Shown here piece after piece: positions 18,801 to 26,610 of a DNA stretch of 64,000 bases (the stretch's first letter is position 1; each line of letters begins with the position of its first letter). Origin of the DNA: Ruficoccus sp. ZRK36 (GTDB lineage: Bacteria > Verrucomicrobiota > Verrucomicrobiia > Opitutales > Cerasicoccaceae); NCBI RefSeq assembly GCF_019603315.1, contig NZ_CP080649.1, positions 2,118,176 to 2,182,175 of the forward strand, given 5' to 3'. The notes beneath the pieces are model-generated. The model was given only the letters and a program-made list of their open reading frames with translations. It was not told where the DNA came from and made no database searches. Position numbers and translations under genes: made by a program.

Positions 18801-19061
18801 GTCCGTGCGGACCATCTTGTCGCTTTGGGAGTATTTCTCGGCCAGGCTGAGCAGGGCCTGGACTCGGGATGAGTCGGGGTCCAGCTCTGAGATCTGCTCA
18901 CGCAGCGTCAGTGTGTAGGTCGGCTGGCCGTCCTTGGATTGAACCACCGTGGCGCTCTGAGCGGCAGGGGTGGTTGCCGGTTTATCGGCGAATAGGGTGC
19001 CCCCAAGAAAGAGGGGACACAGCATGAGTGCTGTGGTTAGTCGAGGGTATCGCATGTGCAT
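15846..19061 (-). CDS. Secreted fusion: heparinase II/III-like lyase plus alginate-lyase domain
   Basis: 1071 residues with an N-terminal signal peptide (to about residue 26, TLFADKP). Residues about 60-690 form a heparinase II/III-like lyase: toroid motifs (YSNQWIIPNEGLLRA, SQGEKGEFVEGMSYG) and a beta-sandwich with the His motif FHDHQDRGHLSYVVKG. From about 715 to 1060 there is a second enzyme domain of the alginate_lyase (PF05426/PL5-like) type: DPHDFHTIGKYSWPNPN, then KNNHGSWYTAQVAVYSLYAG, where Asn-Asn-His is the expected catalytic patch, then NERNRSFSYSLYSLKSL. It thus carries two candidate lyase centres in one secreted chain. The N-terminal part is a paralogue of the protein at 20374-22365. 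Substrate probably a uronate polymer. Confidence 0.85.
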   Translation of the reverse strand: MHMRYPRLTTALMLCPLFLGGTLFADKPATTPAAQSATVVQSKDGQPTYTLTLREQISELDPDSSRVQALLSLAEKYSQSDKMVRTDDLDTLREMGALKYNTQPAHMNKVSPETWKKSALSLADARFAHQLSGRLPVVATAANLTGNSRYSDYVIEQLEEVATWVPFERPGWSINNGRPTLPPEGDGAWLGTGWAIRMICDTVECMPDNSIPPELMAALKQRMEEEIVGLLDDYETKRTWYYDKEAVYSNQWIIPNEGLLRACLFVGKDKHPEAYELAVQNLLRSLNSQGEKGEFVEGMSYGTLAVDGIVSAARDAALHGDTRLIDHPFMQNFPVWLVEHEQPGGTCVNAFDCGSFGASSEMLATFVAMTGNPVAKWAFTGPLGKNYPTSLDGTLAAASTVTPVEAPLFEYYPIATRVNWRNSWDKDASGFWMRGGHPTDFHDHQDRGHLSYVVKGQPVLMEAGLFSYGIKDHPTHYRSVAGHNVLQVGNLPPEKLSDAALKGGAGQLRDPEGKTAPMTVHRLDKSGGEVSVDGSACYASVDTWERTATWDAEYLDVSDHVVLKEPDFITFRWHLAVPADTPYKTLENGIRVGNIDITYDANQPVKVWVETMPDNTIYRPKNERPGTHASVVIQTTEAVDGLDLESTISVSAETVSAMPSKDKVPSIAIPTGTPELIQMNYADLVANRKAYEDGVPAFVEAVDALKARADKELSKPLLTVTDPQKMVASSGDPHDFHTIGKYSWPNPNTEDGMPWIRQDGLINPDSTTDKYDMQRFRDLRSSVVELGQAWFYTEEEAYATKATDFLHTWFIDPSTRMNPNFNFGSSQPGVHEGMPIGIIFGADMIRMLDFVKLLPGSEAWTQENEDGLKQWFDEYTEWLVTSPFGKEEAQNKNNHGSWYTAQVAVYSLYAGNRERAETAMERAHTYFDDQISPEGIFVYENERNRSFSYSLYSLKSLVTLANCGKYLGMDLWNYESPNKPGSPAIKVACMYLLPYVIGEKPWPKQEIGNMRGVYGQALVIFLQAAEEYDSPELARASEIVREKLDQTVNLRLNNAQFIPESKSPTASNPTK

Positions 19062-19130
19062 GGGTTGACGAGGTGAAGCTACGTACTTTATGGGATAATG
19101 AAAGTGTGCGGTGACTGACTCGATCAGACA

Positions 19131-19164
19131 AACAAATACAGAGGCGAAGTTACCTCCGCCTCTG
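19131..19164 (-). terminator. Hairpin terminator after the PEP-CTERM gene
   Basis: CAGAGGCG and CGCCTCTG form a perfect 8-bp stem (19139-19146 with 19157-19164). On the minus strand it is followed by the T-rich TATTTGTTTG. It is a moderately good terminator for the gene at 19258-20166. Confidence 0.6.
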
Positions 19165-19257
19165 GAAATTTGTCTTTCACTCTCCCCAAACGCTCCAGAG
19201 GGAGCGCTTGAAAAGTTTATGTGGTGAAAAAAGTGTTTTGCTGAAGAACGCTCGATC

Positions 19258-20166
19258 CTAGCGGCGGCTCTTGCTGCGCTTGTAGCGATTCGCGAGCAGG
19301 AGGACGCACAGCCCGAAGAGCAGGCCGGTGGTGGCCGGCTCGGGGATGGAGGCGGTCACGACGGAGTCCCAGTCCGTGCCGATGCGCATATCGTCGAGCA
19401 GGAAGTAGGAGTTTTCGTCAGCCAGGAAGAAACTGCGGATCTGCAGGCCGCCGAAACCGGTGGAGCCCGTGTCGTCAATGTCTATGGTGGCTACAATGGT
19501 GTTGAGCGTGGTAGACTCGTCGGTTGTCGCGGGATTCAGCCAGAGGGTAGCTGTATTGTACTTGCTGCCGTCCCAGCCGCTGTACTTGACCACCGCAAAG
19601 TAGGTCGTTGCGTACTGGATGTGGTTGTCAACGAGGTCCTGGTTCGAGCTGCCGCCATTACGGACGCCTGCGTCACCGCCCTTGGCGATGATGCCGATGG
19701 TGCTGTTTTGAGCGACGAATTCGTTCTGTCCATCCACCGGTGCATAGTGGGTGAATTCGTTACCGATATTACCCGTGGCGTTGTCGTTGTTCACGACTTG
19801 AAAAATGAAGCTGGAGAAGTAGTTCTGCCCGGAGGTGTCGGGAGTTGAGTAGATATTACGGGCCAGAATCAGTGGGGCGTCGTTGGTAATCTTAATCGCG
19901 TTACCACCGCCGCGGACAACACCGCCTTGATTGTAAGTCATGGATGAACCATCTACTACTTCAACCACAAAGCTGTTGTTGTTATACCAGCTGTCGTTCC
20001 AGCCGGAGCCACCGCTTTGGCCGATGACATTCGTGCCAGTGGTGTATCCGTTGAAATCGTCATAGGCGATGGGGGCGGCAGCCTGTGCCCACAGACTGAG
20101 CAGACAGCCGACGGTAGCGGCCAGGGAAGTCTTTGAAAAAACAGAGGAAGTCATTCTCATTTTCAT
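19258..20166 (-). CDS. PEP-CTERM sorted secreted protein
   Basis: 302 residues: signal peptide ending in WAQAAAP, a beta-rich middle (APIAYDDFNGYTTGTNV, then GGLQIRSFFLADENSYFLLD), and a classical PEP-CTERM signal (SIPEPATTG, hydrophobic helix, KRSKSRR). The opening YDDFNGY with DNxIGQSGGSGW-like context is typical of concanavalin-like or laminin-G-like exported proteins of Verrucomicrobia. It would be processed by an exosortase at the cell envelope. It lies between two heparinase-like lyases, so a carbohydrate-binding or surface role is plausible. No catalytic residues identified. Confidence 0.8.
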   Translation of the reverse strand: MKMRMTSSVFSKTSLAATVGCLLSLWAQAAAPIAYDDFNGYTTGTNVIGQSGGSGWNDSWYNNNSFVVEVVDGSSMTYNQGGVVRGGGNAIKITNDAPLILARNIYSTPDTSGQNYFSSFIFQVVNNDNATGNIGNEFTHYAPVDGQNEFVAQNSTIGIIAKGGDAGVRNGGSSNQDLVDNHIQYATTYFAVVKYSGWDGSKYNTATLWLNPATTDESTTLNTIVATIDIDDTGSTGFGGLQIRSFFLADENSYFLLDDMRIGTDWDSVVTASIPEPATTGLLFGLCVLLLANRYKRSKSRR

Positions 20167-20373
20167 GGATTGCGTTCGTTGGGGTTGTTGCGGTTTCTTC
20201 GCCTGCGAACTTTTATTTCATGAAACGCGTTTTCTTCTCAAATGAAAGGTTACTACACTCGTTTAGTGAACGTTGTGACCGGAGGCTTGGTCTGCTTGTG
20301 GTCGGTTGAGAAAGATTTTGCAGGGCTCGTCGTCTTTCTTTTCGTCTGGGGGGAGGGGTATTCGAGATAACAC

Positions 20374-22365
20374 TTAGTTCGCCTCTCCCGATGTCGGCTC
20401 GACCTCGATCAGGGTGCTCAGCTTGAGTGCTTCGACGGGCTGCTCGGAGCGGATAACGAGACAGTAGTGGGGTGATTTGCGCCCTATCGTGTTATCGAGT
20501 ACGGTTTCGAGTCGTGCGGTGATCGGTTGATTTGCAGAGAAGCGTATGGTGTAGCCTTCGGCTTTGAGGATGCCCGGCTCGAGTGTGAGTTCCGCTTTGG
20601 GCATTTTCCAGTAGCGCCATTTTATGTCCTCCGCGGGGGCGGCGAGGTGCCAGCGAAAGAGTGCGATGTCCGGAGTCTCCATGACGACCTCATCGGTGAC
20701 CTCCACCGTGTGTGCATCCCACTGAGCCGAGCGGGTCCACACCTTGACGGCTGGGTAAGCACCGCTCATGTCTGCGGAGACACTGCCGCCGTCCAGATCG
20801 AGCCAGTCAACGCTCAGGGGCGCCTCTTTCTGGCCGTCGCCTCGGGGCTGCCCTGCAGCCAGCAGTTCTTCTTCGGTGGAGTTTGCGAGGTCCAGGTCTC
20901 CGACCTGAAGAACATTGTGGGCCGTGACGTAGCGGCTGCGCAGGAAGACATCCGGGTCGCCATAGCTAAAGGTGCCGGCCTCAATCAGAATCGCGCGGCC
21001 CTCGGAGATGAAGTTGATGTGGCCGCGGTCCTGGTGGTCATGGAAGTCGGTCTTGCTGCCACCGCGCATCCAGAAGCCCGAGGCGTTGTCTTCCCAGCTG
21101 TCGCGCCAGATGACGGTCTGGTTTTTCGGGAACTCGTTATAGAGCGGCGGTTCGACGGCATCGGTGGCAGGTATCGTGGCGCAGAGCAGGCCATAGAGTG
21201 ACGGGTCACGGGTCTTCGAGTAGTGGTTACGGACCCAGAGTCCCTCTGGGCTGCCGAGTAAAACCGCTGAGCGCGAGAACATGCTCATGAAGCGCACCAA
21301 TCCCCCGCGTGCGCCGAAGCCGTTGTCGAAATTGTTGACGATATATTCGCCCGGCTGGATCTGGGCGGCGATCCATACGGGGTAGTTTTTGAGGAAGGGA
21401 TGGTCGATAAGGCGACGGTCTCCGTCCAGGGCACTGTGATAGGCGGCTGACATCAGACTGGCCACGGTGACAGCGGAGTACATGAGCCCCTCGACGAACT
21501 CTCCCTTTTCCCCCTGCGAGTCCATCGTCTCAAGCAGGCATTGGACGCCGTACTCGTAAGCCTCGGGGTGTTTGTCGCGACCGAGGAAAAGCGTGGCGTT
21601 AACCAGCCCGGCCATCGGCAGCGCCCATTGGTTGGAAAAGACAACGTGGCCGCGAACATACCACGGACGTTCGTTTTTCCAGTCGTCAAGGATACGCGCA
21701 ACTTCGCGCTCGAACAGAGCATCGACCGCTGCCCGTAACTCGGGGCTGATCTCCTCGGGGGGCAGGATGTCCAAGACCTCGACGCAGGTCTGTATGCCGC
21801 GCCCGGTAGCCAGCCAGACGCCATCGCCATCGGGGGGAGGCGGTGCCTGCCGGGAGTAGGAGGACCAGCCGGGGCGCTGAAGCGGGTCCCAGGTGGTGAG
21901 CTCTTCGACCTGATCGAGCGCGTGCTGGAGGTAGGCGCGGTCATCCGTCAGGACGTAGGCACTGGCCAGCAGGTAGGCCTCATTGACGATGGTGTCGGAG
22001 GCTGTCGCATCCGAACGCCCGAGGGCGAAGGCCTCGCGGAAAGATTCGTCAGAGGTGCTATAGCGCGGGTCCCAGTAAATGCGCGGTGAGTTCTTCAGTT
22101 CCTCCAGATTGTAGGCGCGGCGGACGATAGGCTTCTTGAGAGAGACGGTCGCCCGGTCTACGAGGACTTTGCGCTGTTCGGCCAAGGTTGGATCGTGCTT
22201 GGCGCGCAGGAGCAGTTCACGAAAGGTTTCAAGTTTTACGTCCGAGGTCGCGGTGACGGGTTCGATGCCCTGATCGGGCATCTCCTGAGCATAGGCGCAA
22301 AGCGCGGTACTGCAAAGCAATGCGGCGAGTAGCAGCGAGTGGGGGAGTGAGGTAGCGTTGGTCAT
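20374..22365 (-). CDS. Secreted heparinase II/III-like polysaccharide lyase
   Basis: 663 residues from the chosen ATG, which starts a clean signal peptide (MTNATSLPHSLLLAALLCST, cut near AYAQ). An in-frame ATG 72 bases upstream would overlap the preceding lacI gene and spoil the signal. Motifs shared with the N-terminal part of the 1071-residue fusion include FSNQWALPMAGLVNA, SQGEKGEFVEGLMY, SGFWMRGGSKTDFHDHQDRG and ILIEAGTFSYGDPD. The alginate-lyase half is absent here. It follows its LacI regulator by 29 bp in the same direction, so it is probably autoregulated with it. Likely beta-elimination of a uronic-acid polymer. Confidence 0.85.
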   Translation of the reverse strand: MTNATSLPHSLLLAALLCSTALCAYAQEMPDQGIEPVTATSDVKLETFRELLLRAKHDPTLAEQRKVLVDRATVSLKKPIVRRAYNLEELKNSPRIYWDPRYSTSDESFREAFALGRSDATASDTIVNEAYLLASAYVLTDDRAYLQHALDQVEELTTWDPLQRPGWSSYSRQAPPPPDGDGVWLATGRGIQTCVEVLDILPPEEISPELRAAVDALFEREVARILDDWKNERPWYVRGHVVFSNQWALPMAGLVNATLFLGRDKHPEAYEYGVQCLLETMDSQGEKGEFVEGLMYSAVTVASLMSAAYHSALDGDRRLIDHPFLKNYPVWIAAQIQPGEYIVNNFDNGFGARGGLVRFMSMFSRSAVLLGSPEGLWVRNHYSKTRDPSLYGLLCATIPATDAVEPPLYNEFPKNQTVIWRDSWEDNASGFWMRGGSKTDFHDHQDRGHINFISEGRAILIEAGTFSYGDPDVFLRSRYVTAHNVLQVGDLDLANSTEEELLAAGQPRGDGQKEAPLSVDWLDLDGGSVSADMSGAYPAVKVWTRSAQWDAHTVEVTDEVVMETPDIALFRWHLAAPAEDIKWRYWKMPKAELTLEPGILKAEGYTIRFSANQPITARLETVLDNTIGRKSPHYCLVIRSEQPVEALKLSTLIEVEPTSGEAN

Positions 22366-22394
22366 GGGGGTAGCGGATTGTGGGGGGGCGAATA

Positions 22395-23435
22395 CTAGGT
22401 CGGTTGATCCTCGGGGAAAGAGTACCCGGGGGACCAACTGCCCTTGATCGCAACGGTCTGTGGGTAGGAAGGGGGGCCGAACTGATTTGTCTGGAGCAGC
22501 TGGACGAGCAGGTCGACCGCAACACTCCCGAGCCGCTCCGTGTGCGGATTGATGCCGGCCATGTCGCTGTTTCCGCGGTTAGTCAGGTGGATCAGGCGGA
22601 CGTCGCCGGGGACACTGATCCCAATCTTTGCTAAAGCTTTTTTAACATCGGCGATTGAGATGAGGATGACTTCCGGGCGGTGTTTGCTGTACCACTCAGG
22701 GCTTTCTTCAAGAAGGTCACTTATGGTACGGGAAAGAAGTACGGGGACACGCTGTTCCTCGGGCATGCTCTGTTGGAAGAACAGAAAACGTGAAGCCCAA
22801 GTGTGATTGGTCGCACGGTCAGCAGATTGATCAATGGCGAGTCCGATTCGTGTGTAGCCTGCATGGAGGGCCCGCTGAATAGCGCAGTCGATGTCGTAGT
22901 AGTAATCAGTGGCAACCTGGTGCAGGTTTCTCTGGCTGGTGTTAAACCCGACGAGGACGGTGGTCAGGTCGGGAGAGTTCAGCAGCGGATAGTCCATGGT
23001 GACAGTGTCATTGTCGCGACCGGGAAGCAGGAGTACTCCGTGGATGCCGCGCGCCTTGAGAATTCCACTGATGCGGGAGTCGCTGATGGTATTATCTCCG
23101 AGGTAGAACTCGTCCACACCGTAGCCACGCATCTCAGCCTGCTTATTGGCCGAATCGTAGATCATGCGGTAAAAATCATTGATCTTACGGCTTGTGTGAA
23201 TAGGGCGCGTGAAGCGGCTGATTATGGCGACACTCTCCTTGCGGGGGCAACGCTTGTCCCGTACCTGGCGCATGAGAGCGGAGACCAGTGGATTTGGGCG
23301 GTAGCCTAGCTCGTGGGCGGCCTCCTGAATCGCTTTCAGTGTCTCTGGCTTCAGGCTCGGGTCATTACGCAAGGCCAGGGATACGGTCGAGAGTGCGTAG
23401 CCGGTGGCGTTGGAAATATCCCGGAGGGTAGGCAT
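22395..23435 (-). CDS. LacI-family transcriptional regulator
   Basis: 346 residues. The N-terminal DNA-binding helix-turn-helix (PTLRDISNATGYALSTVSLALR) is followed by a hinge (LGYRPNPLVSALMRQVRDKR) nearly the same as in the LacI protein at 14711. Then comes the effector-binding domain (ARGIHGVLLLPGRDND, AGYTRIGLAID, RLGSVAVDLLVQLLQTNQFG). It lies immediately upstream of the lyase at 20374-22365 on the same strand, its likely target. Two CTTAAG hexamers 8 bp apart lie just before its start (23442-23461) and could be an operator. Confidence 0.9.
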   Translation of the reverse strand: MPTLRDISNATGYALSTVSLALRNDPSLKPETLKAIQEAAHELGYRPNPLVSALMRQVRDKRCPRKESVAIISRFTRPIHTSRKINDFYRMIYDSANKQAEMRGYGVDEFYLGDNTISDSRISGILKARGIHGVLLLPGRDNDTVTMDYPLLNSPDLTTVLVGFNTSQRNLHQVATDYYYDIDCAIQRALHAGYTRIGLAIDQSADRATNHTWASRFLFFQQSMPEEQRVPVLLSRTISDLLEESPEWYSKHRPEVILISIADVKKALAKIGISVPGDVRLIHLTNRGNSDMAGINPHTERLGSVAVDLLVQLLQTNQFGPPSYPQTVAIKGSWSPGYSFPEDQPT

Positions 23436-23648
23436 GATGTGCTTAAGGAGCTCGACTTAAGGGTGTCGTTTTGCGGGACACGTACTTCTAGAGTGTGATC
23501 CGGTTTGGAATGAGCTGCAAACCCGTTCTGATATTGATAACGTGACTCCCGCAGCGACAGAAGTGCGGCGGGAACCTTTAGCCCAAGCATGGCTGGCCAT
23601 CGGCTGGGATGACCGGGCGATATGCACTGGGCCTGGATAAAATGGTCT

Positions 23649-24497
23649 CTAGCGACGACGCAGACGCAGGCCGATCAGTGCCAGCAGCCCCAGTCCGAGC
23701 ATGCCCATGGTGGATGGCTCGGGGACGGAGGTGAAAGCTACGTCATCCAATCCTATGATCGGGACAACGCTCGTGCCAGCATCTTGGTTGAAGGTGATGC
23801 TGATCGAAGCGATGTCGTAGTCGTCGGACTCATAGCCGAAGTAGAGTGCGTTGGGGTCATTGGGGTCATCCGTGTCCAGCTCCGAGTATAGGACGGTCTG
23901 GGAGGAGAGCACGCCACTGGAGGCGTCGAGGAATTCTACTACGATGGATGATGTCAACGCGAAGCGGGCTGCCGGTGCGGTGAGGGTGAAGCCGGCAGCC
24001 TGTACACTATTGACGCCGGTGGTGAACTCTTCTGTGCCGCTGTTGTAGCTGCCAAAGTCGATCGTTATGGTGGGCGTGAGAGCTTCGGTCGCGTTGGTGG
24101 GTAGGTAAATGTAGTAGCCAGAGTTGGTCGCGGTATCCGGAGTAGAGGAAGTTAAGAACCCAGGGTTCGTGATTTCATTTCCGGTGTTGGTGCCGCTGAA
24201 GCTTTTGGTGTAGCGGAGGTCGGGCAGGGTACTGTCGGTGTAGCTGACGATGTTCGTGAGGCCAGAGCTAGAGAAGCCGGGGACACTCTGCAGGGCATAA
24301 ATGTCACTTCGTGCATTCAGTGTTGCACTCGAAGTGCTGCCGGTGGCCTCCAGAGTGATCGAGCGGGTGGGGGCGATAACGGTGCCAGGTCCCTCCGCCA
24401 GAGGAAGATCGGTGACGACGGCAGCCGATACGGTGCCGGCGGCGAGAACGAGAGAGCAAAAGCTCAGGGCAAGGTGCATTTTATGGGGTATCTGCAT
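23649..24497 (-). CDS. PEP-CTERM protein, member of a local paralogous trio
   Basis: 282 residues: signal peptide (to about TVSAA), then a conserved core shared with the two genes upstream on this strand: LPLAEGPGTVIAP, SATLNARSDIYALQ, TIDFGSYNSGTEEFTTG, and a closing IGLDDVAFTSVPEPST. The end is a full PEP-CTERM signal (VPEPST, helix, LRLRRR). No known enzyme motif; the core looks like a beta-sandwich. The function is unknown, probably surface or matrix associated. A perfect 18-bp palindrome lies 46 bp upstream of its start. Confidence 0.8.
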   Translation of the reverse strand: MQIPHKMHLALSFCSLVLAAGTVSAAVVTDLPLAEGPGTVIAPTRSITLEATGSTSSATLNARSDIYALQSVPGFSSSGLTNIVSYTDSTLPDLRYTKSFSGTNTGNEITNPGFLTSSTPDTATNSGYYIYLPTNATEALTPTITIDFGSYNSGTEEFTTGVNSVQAAGFTLTAPAARFALTSSIVVEFLDASSGVLSSQTVLYSELDTDDPNDPNALYFGYESDDYDIASISITFNQDAGTSVVPIIGLDDVAFTSVPEPSTMGMLGLGLLALIGLRLRRR

Positions 24498-24542
24498 GAC
24501 TCAATATTACATATCGGTGCATCTGTGCCGCAAAAAGTATTC

Positions 24543-24560
24543 CTTTGAACACGTTCAAAG
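24543..24560. promoter_or_regulatory. Perfect palindrome, candidate repressor operator
   Basis: CTTTGAAC and its complement GTTCAAAG are separated by AC (18 bp, perfect arms). It lies 46-63 bp upstream of the PEP-CTERM gene at 23649-24497. The size and symmetry fit a LacI- or GntR-type operator, and three such regulators are encoded nearby. No T-tract makes a terminator unlikely. Confidence 0.5.
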
Positions 24561-24588
24561 CCGTGCGCGACAGAGTACTGCGAGAGAT

Positions 24589-24615
24589 AAAAAAAGGCCG
24601 CGCTTGTGCGCGGCC
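24589..24615 (-). terminator. Intrinsic terminator after the PEP-less paralogue
   Basis: GGCCGCGC-TTGT-GCGCGGCC (perfect 8-bp stem), followed on the minus strand by seven T. It ends the transcript of the gene at 24669-25427. Confidence 0.88.
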
Positions 24616-24668
24616 TGAGTGCCCGTCTGGGGCAAAATCAATAATGCCAACCTGGCTGGTTTGTTCGC

Positions 24669-25427
24669 TTACTCTGTCGCAAATGCGATGTCGTCGAGAC
24701 CAAGGAGCGGTGAGTTGTCTTTGACGGTGCCGGCCTTCTGATTGATGTCGATCTGGATCGAGGCGATACTGTCGCCGCTGGCTGCATAGCCGAAGTAGAT
24801 GCTCACGGTTTTCGTGGTGGCGGTATCCAGATCGGAAGCAGGGATGGCCTGGGTGCTGAGGACCTTACCGCTGGTGGACAGGAATTTCACCTGGATGGAG
24901 TCTGTCAGCCGGTAACGTACGCCCGGAGCCACCATCGTGAAGGCGGCTACGGCGACACCGGGCTTGCCGGTGGTGAACGCTTTGGAGCTGGCTTCGTAGC
25001 TGCCGAAGTCAATCGTCACCGAGTATGTAAAGGGGGCCTTGCTATCCATGCCCGGGTGGATGAGGTAGCCGGAGCCATAGGAGCTGAGGAAGCCACTGCT
25101 GGAAATTTCCTTACCGGTGCCGCTTTTTTCGCCTTCCTGCGGCGTGATGCGGATGGCCAGATCGTCCGCGCCAAAGGTAAAGATGTTGGTCTTGTTGGCA
25201 GAGCTGCCCGTGAAGTTCTGCAGGACGCAAATGTCGGCCCGGGATTCGAGGGTGCTTTGGGCGGTGCTGCCGGAAGCGGCCTTGATGTCGGGGCGGTTGG
25301 GGGCGATGCTGTTAGCGGCTCCCTTGGAGAGGGAAGCCGTGGTGGAGACGTTGGCCGCAAATGCCGTGCTGGAAAGTGCGAGGGCTGCCACGCCGATCAG
25401 TGTCGTAAAGGTAACAGGGTACTTCAT
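24669..25427 (-). CDS. Secreted paralogue lacking the PEP-CTERM tail
   Basis: 252 residues from the chosen start, which gives a clean signal peptide (MKYPVTFTTLIGVAALALSS, cut near FAAN). The frame is open 84 codons further upstream, but that stretch overlaps the terminator of the next gene and is not protein-like. The core matches the neighbours at 23649 and 25576 (QSTLESRADICVLQNFTG, VTIDFGSYEASSKAFTTG, LLGLDDIAFATE). It stops exactly where the other two continue into VPEPST/IPEPST, so it has no exosortase signal. It would be released into the periplasm or medium. Function unknown. Confidence 0.78.
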   Translation of the reverse strand: MKYPVTFTTLIGVAALALSSTAFAANVSTTASLSKGAANSIAPNRPDIKAASGSTAQSTLESRADICVLQNFTGSSANKTNIFTFGADDLAIRITPQEGEKSGTGKEISSSGFLSSYGSGYLIHPGMDSKAPFTYSVTIDFGSYEASSKAFTTGKPGVAVAAFTMVAPGVRYRLTDSIQVKFLSTSGKVLSTQAIPASDLDTATTKTVSIYFGYAASGDSIASIQIDINQKAGTVKDNSPLLGLDDIAFATE

Positions 25428-25521
25428 CCCGGCAGTTTGTGCCAAGTCCTGCTCCGGCTCAAAGCTAAAGACACTGTACCCGTTTAATCCAAAGGCTGCG
25501 GAAGGGACTCGCTGTGAACAC

Positions 25522-25550
25522 AAAAAAGGCCGTACCCAGCGGTACGGCCT
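25522..25550 (-). terminator. Intrinsic terminator after the PEP-CTERM gene at 25576
   Basis: AGGCCGTACC-CAGC-GGTACGGCCT (perfect 10-bp stem), followed on the minus strand by a run of six T. It separates the second and third members of the paralogous trio. Confidence 0.9.
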
Positions 25551-25575
25551 GAAAGAGGAAATAACAGTTGTTCCC

Positions 25576-26430
25576 TTAGCGGCGCCGGCGGCGGATGAGC
25601 ATGCCCACGAGGACGGCTGCACCCAGCAGGGCGGCGCTGGTGGAGGGCTCAGGGATCGAGGTGAAGGTGATGTCATCAAGGCCTACCATCATGCTGCTGG
25701 CGAGTGTACCGGCATCACGGTTGATGGTGATTTCGACCGAGCCGATCAAATCGCCGGTGGTCTCATACCCGAAGTACATGCCGGGGTTGCTTGAGGCATC
25801 GTTGATAATGTCAGTGCCCAGAATGGTTTGGGTCGAGAGGGTCGAGCCTGAGGTGGACTTGAACTCGACGACGATCGAGTCGGTCAGCTCAAGGCGTCCC
25901 TTGGCAGAGTTGAGGGTGAAGGCACTGGCATAAACTCCCGTGCCGGTGGTAAACTCTTCTGTGCTGGAGTTATAGCTGCCAAAATCAATCGCGAGGGCAT
26001 AGCTGATGGCAGAGGCCTCAGTTGTCGGTGTCTGGATGATATAGGCCGAACCATAAGAACTTGCGAACGAGTCATTGGTCGTGTTCTCGGTGGAGGTAGA
26101 GCTCCAGAAATTCGCAGGATCTGAGGCGAGGCGGATCTGAACGTCCGGCTTAGTCTCGTCGGTAAAGGCAAAGATGGCCGTCGTTTTGGAGGCGATGCCA
26201 GTGAAGTTCTGCAGGACAAACAGGTCGGAGCGGGCTTCCAGCGTGCTCTGGGCTGTGCTGCCTGAGCCGGTCAGCGTCGGCGTGCGGTCAGGAGCGATGA
26301 CGTCGCCCGGACCTTCTGCCAGCGTGATATCGGTGGTAACGGTTGCCGCTGTAGCGGTGCTAAACGCAAAGACAGATGCGGCAAGGAGTTTGGCTATATA
26401 TCGAGGGGTGATCATAGTGTATAATCTCAT
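25576..26430 (-). CDS. PEP-CTERM protein, member of a local paralogous trio
   Basis: 284 residues, or 279 from a second ATG at 26415. A signal peptide (ending TATAATV) is followed by the trio's core: ITLAEGPGDVIAPDRTPTL, AQSTLEARSDLFVLQNFTG, AIDFGSYNSSTEEFTTG and VGLDDITFTSIPEPST. The tail is a full PEP-CTERM (IPEPST, hydrophobic helix, RRRRR). Highly similar to the genes at 23649 and 24669, so they probably arose by tandem duplication. An AT-rich inverted repeat (ATGTATT-T-AATACAT, 26468-26482) lies upstream. Function unknown. Confidence 0.8.
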   Translation of the reverse strand: MRLYTMITPRYIAKLLAASVFAFSTATAATVTTDITLAEGPGDVIAPDRTPTLTGSGSTAQSTLEARSDLFVLQNFTGIASKTTAIFAFTDETKPDVQIRLASDPANFWSSTSTENTTNDSFASSYGSAYIIQTPTTEASAISYALAIDFGSYNSSTEEFTTGTGVYASAFTLNSAKGRLELTDSIVVEFKSTSGSTLSTQTILGTDIINDASSNPGMYFGYETTGDLIGSVEITINRDAGTLASSMMVGLDDITFTSIPEPSTSAALLGAAVLVGMLIRRRRR

Positions 26431-26467
26431 TGTTCTAGTGACTGCTTTAAAGTGAAAAATTTGCTCA

Positions 26468-26482
26468 ATGTATTTAATACAT
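26468..26482. promoter_or_regulatory. AT-rich palindrome upstream of PEP-CTERM gene
   Basis: ATGTATT and AATACAT flank a single T (7-bp perfect arms), 38-52 bp before the start of the gene at 25576-26430. It could be an operator or part of the promoter. AT-rich symmetry can also arise by chance. Confidence 0.3.
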
Positions 26483-26610
26483 ATAGAACCGTGGCTGCAT
26501 TTTTAGGCACTTGGTGCGCCTGTATTTGCCGACGGTTCAACTCTATTCGCTCGGCTCAGTCGTCCGGGCGATAGCGGTGTAAGGGGCGAAGGCTGATTAC
26601 GTTTCAGCTC

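Noticed and set aside
20223-20232. AAACGCGTTT palindrome upstream of the PEP-CTERM gene at 19258 as a LacI operator
   Set aside because: Only 10 bp and not extended by symmetric flanks; too weak to list, although the position would suit an operator.
23442-23461. Two CTTAAG hexamers before the LacI gene at 22395 as an operator
   Set aside because: CTTAAG is itself palindromic and the inner 8 bases are not symmetric, so support is too thin for a separate feature.
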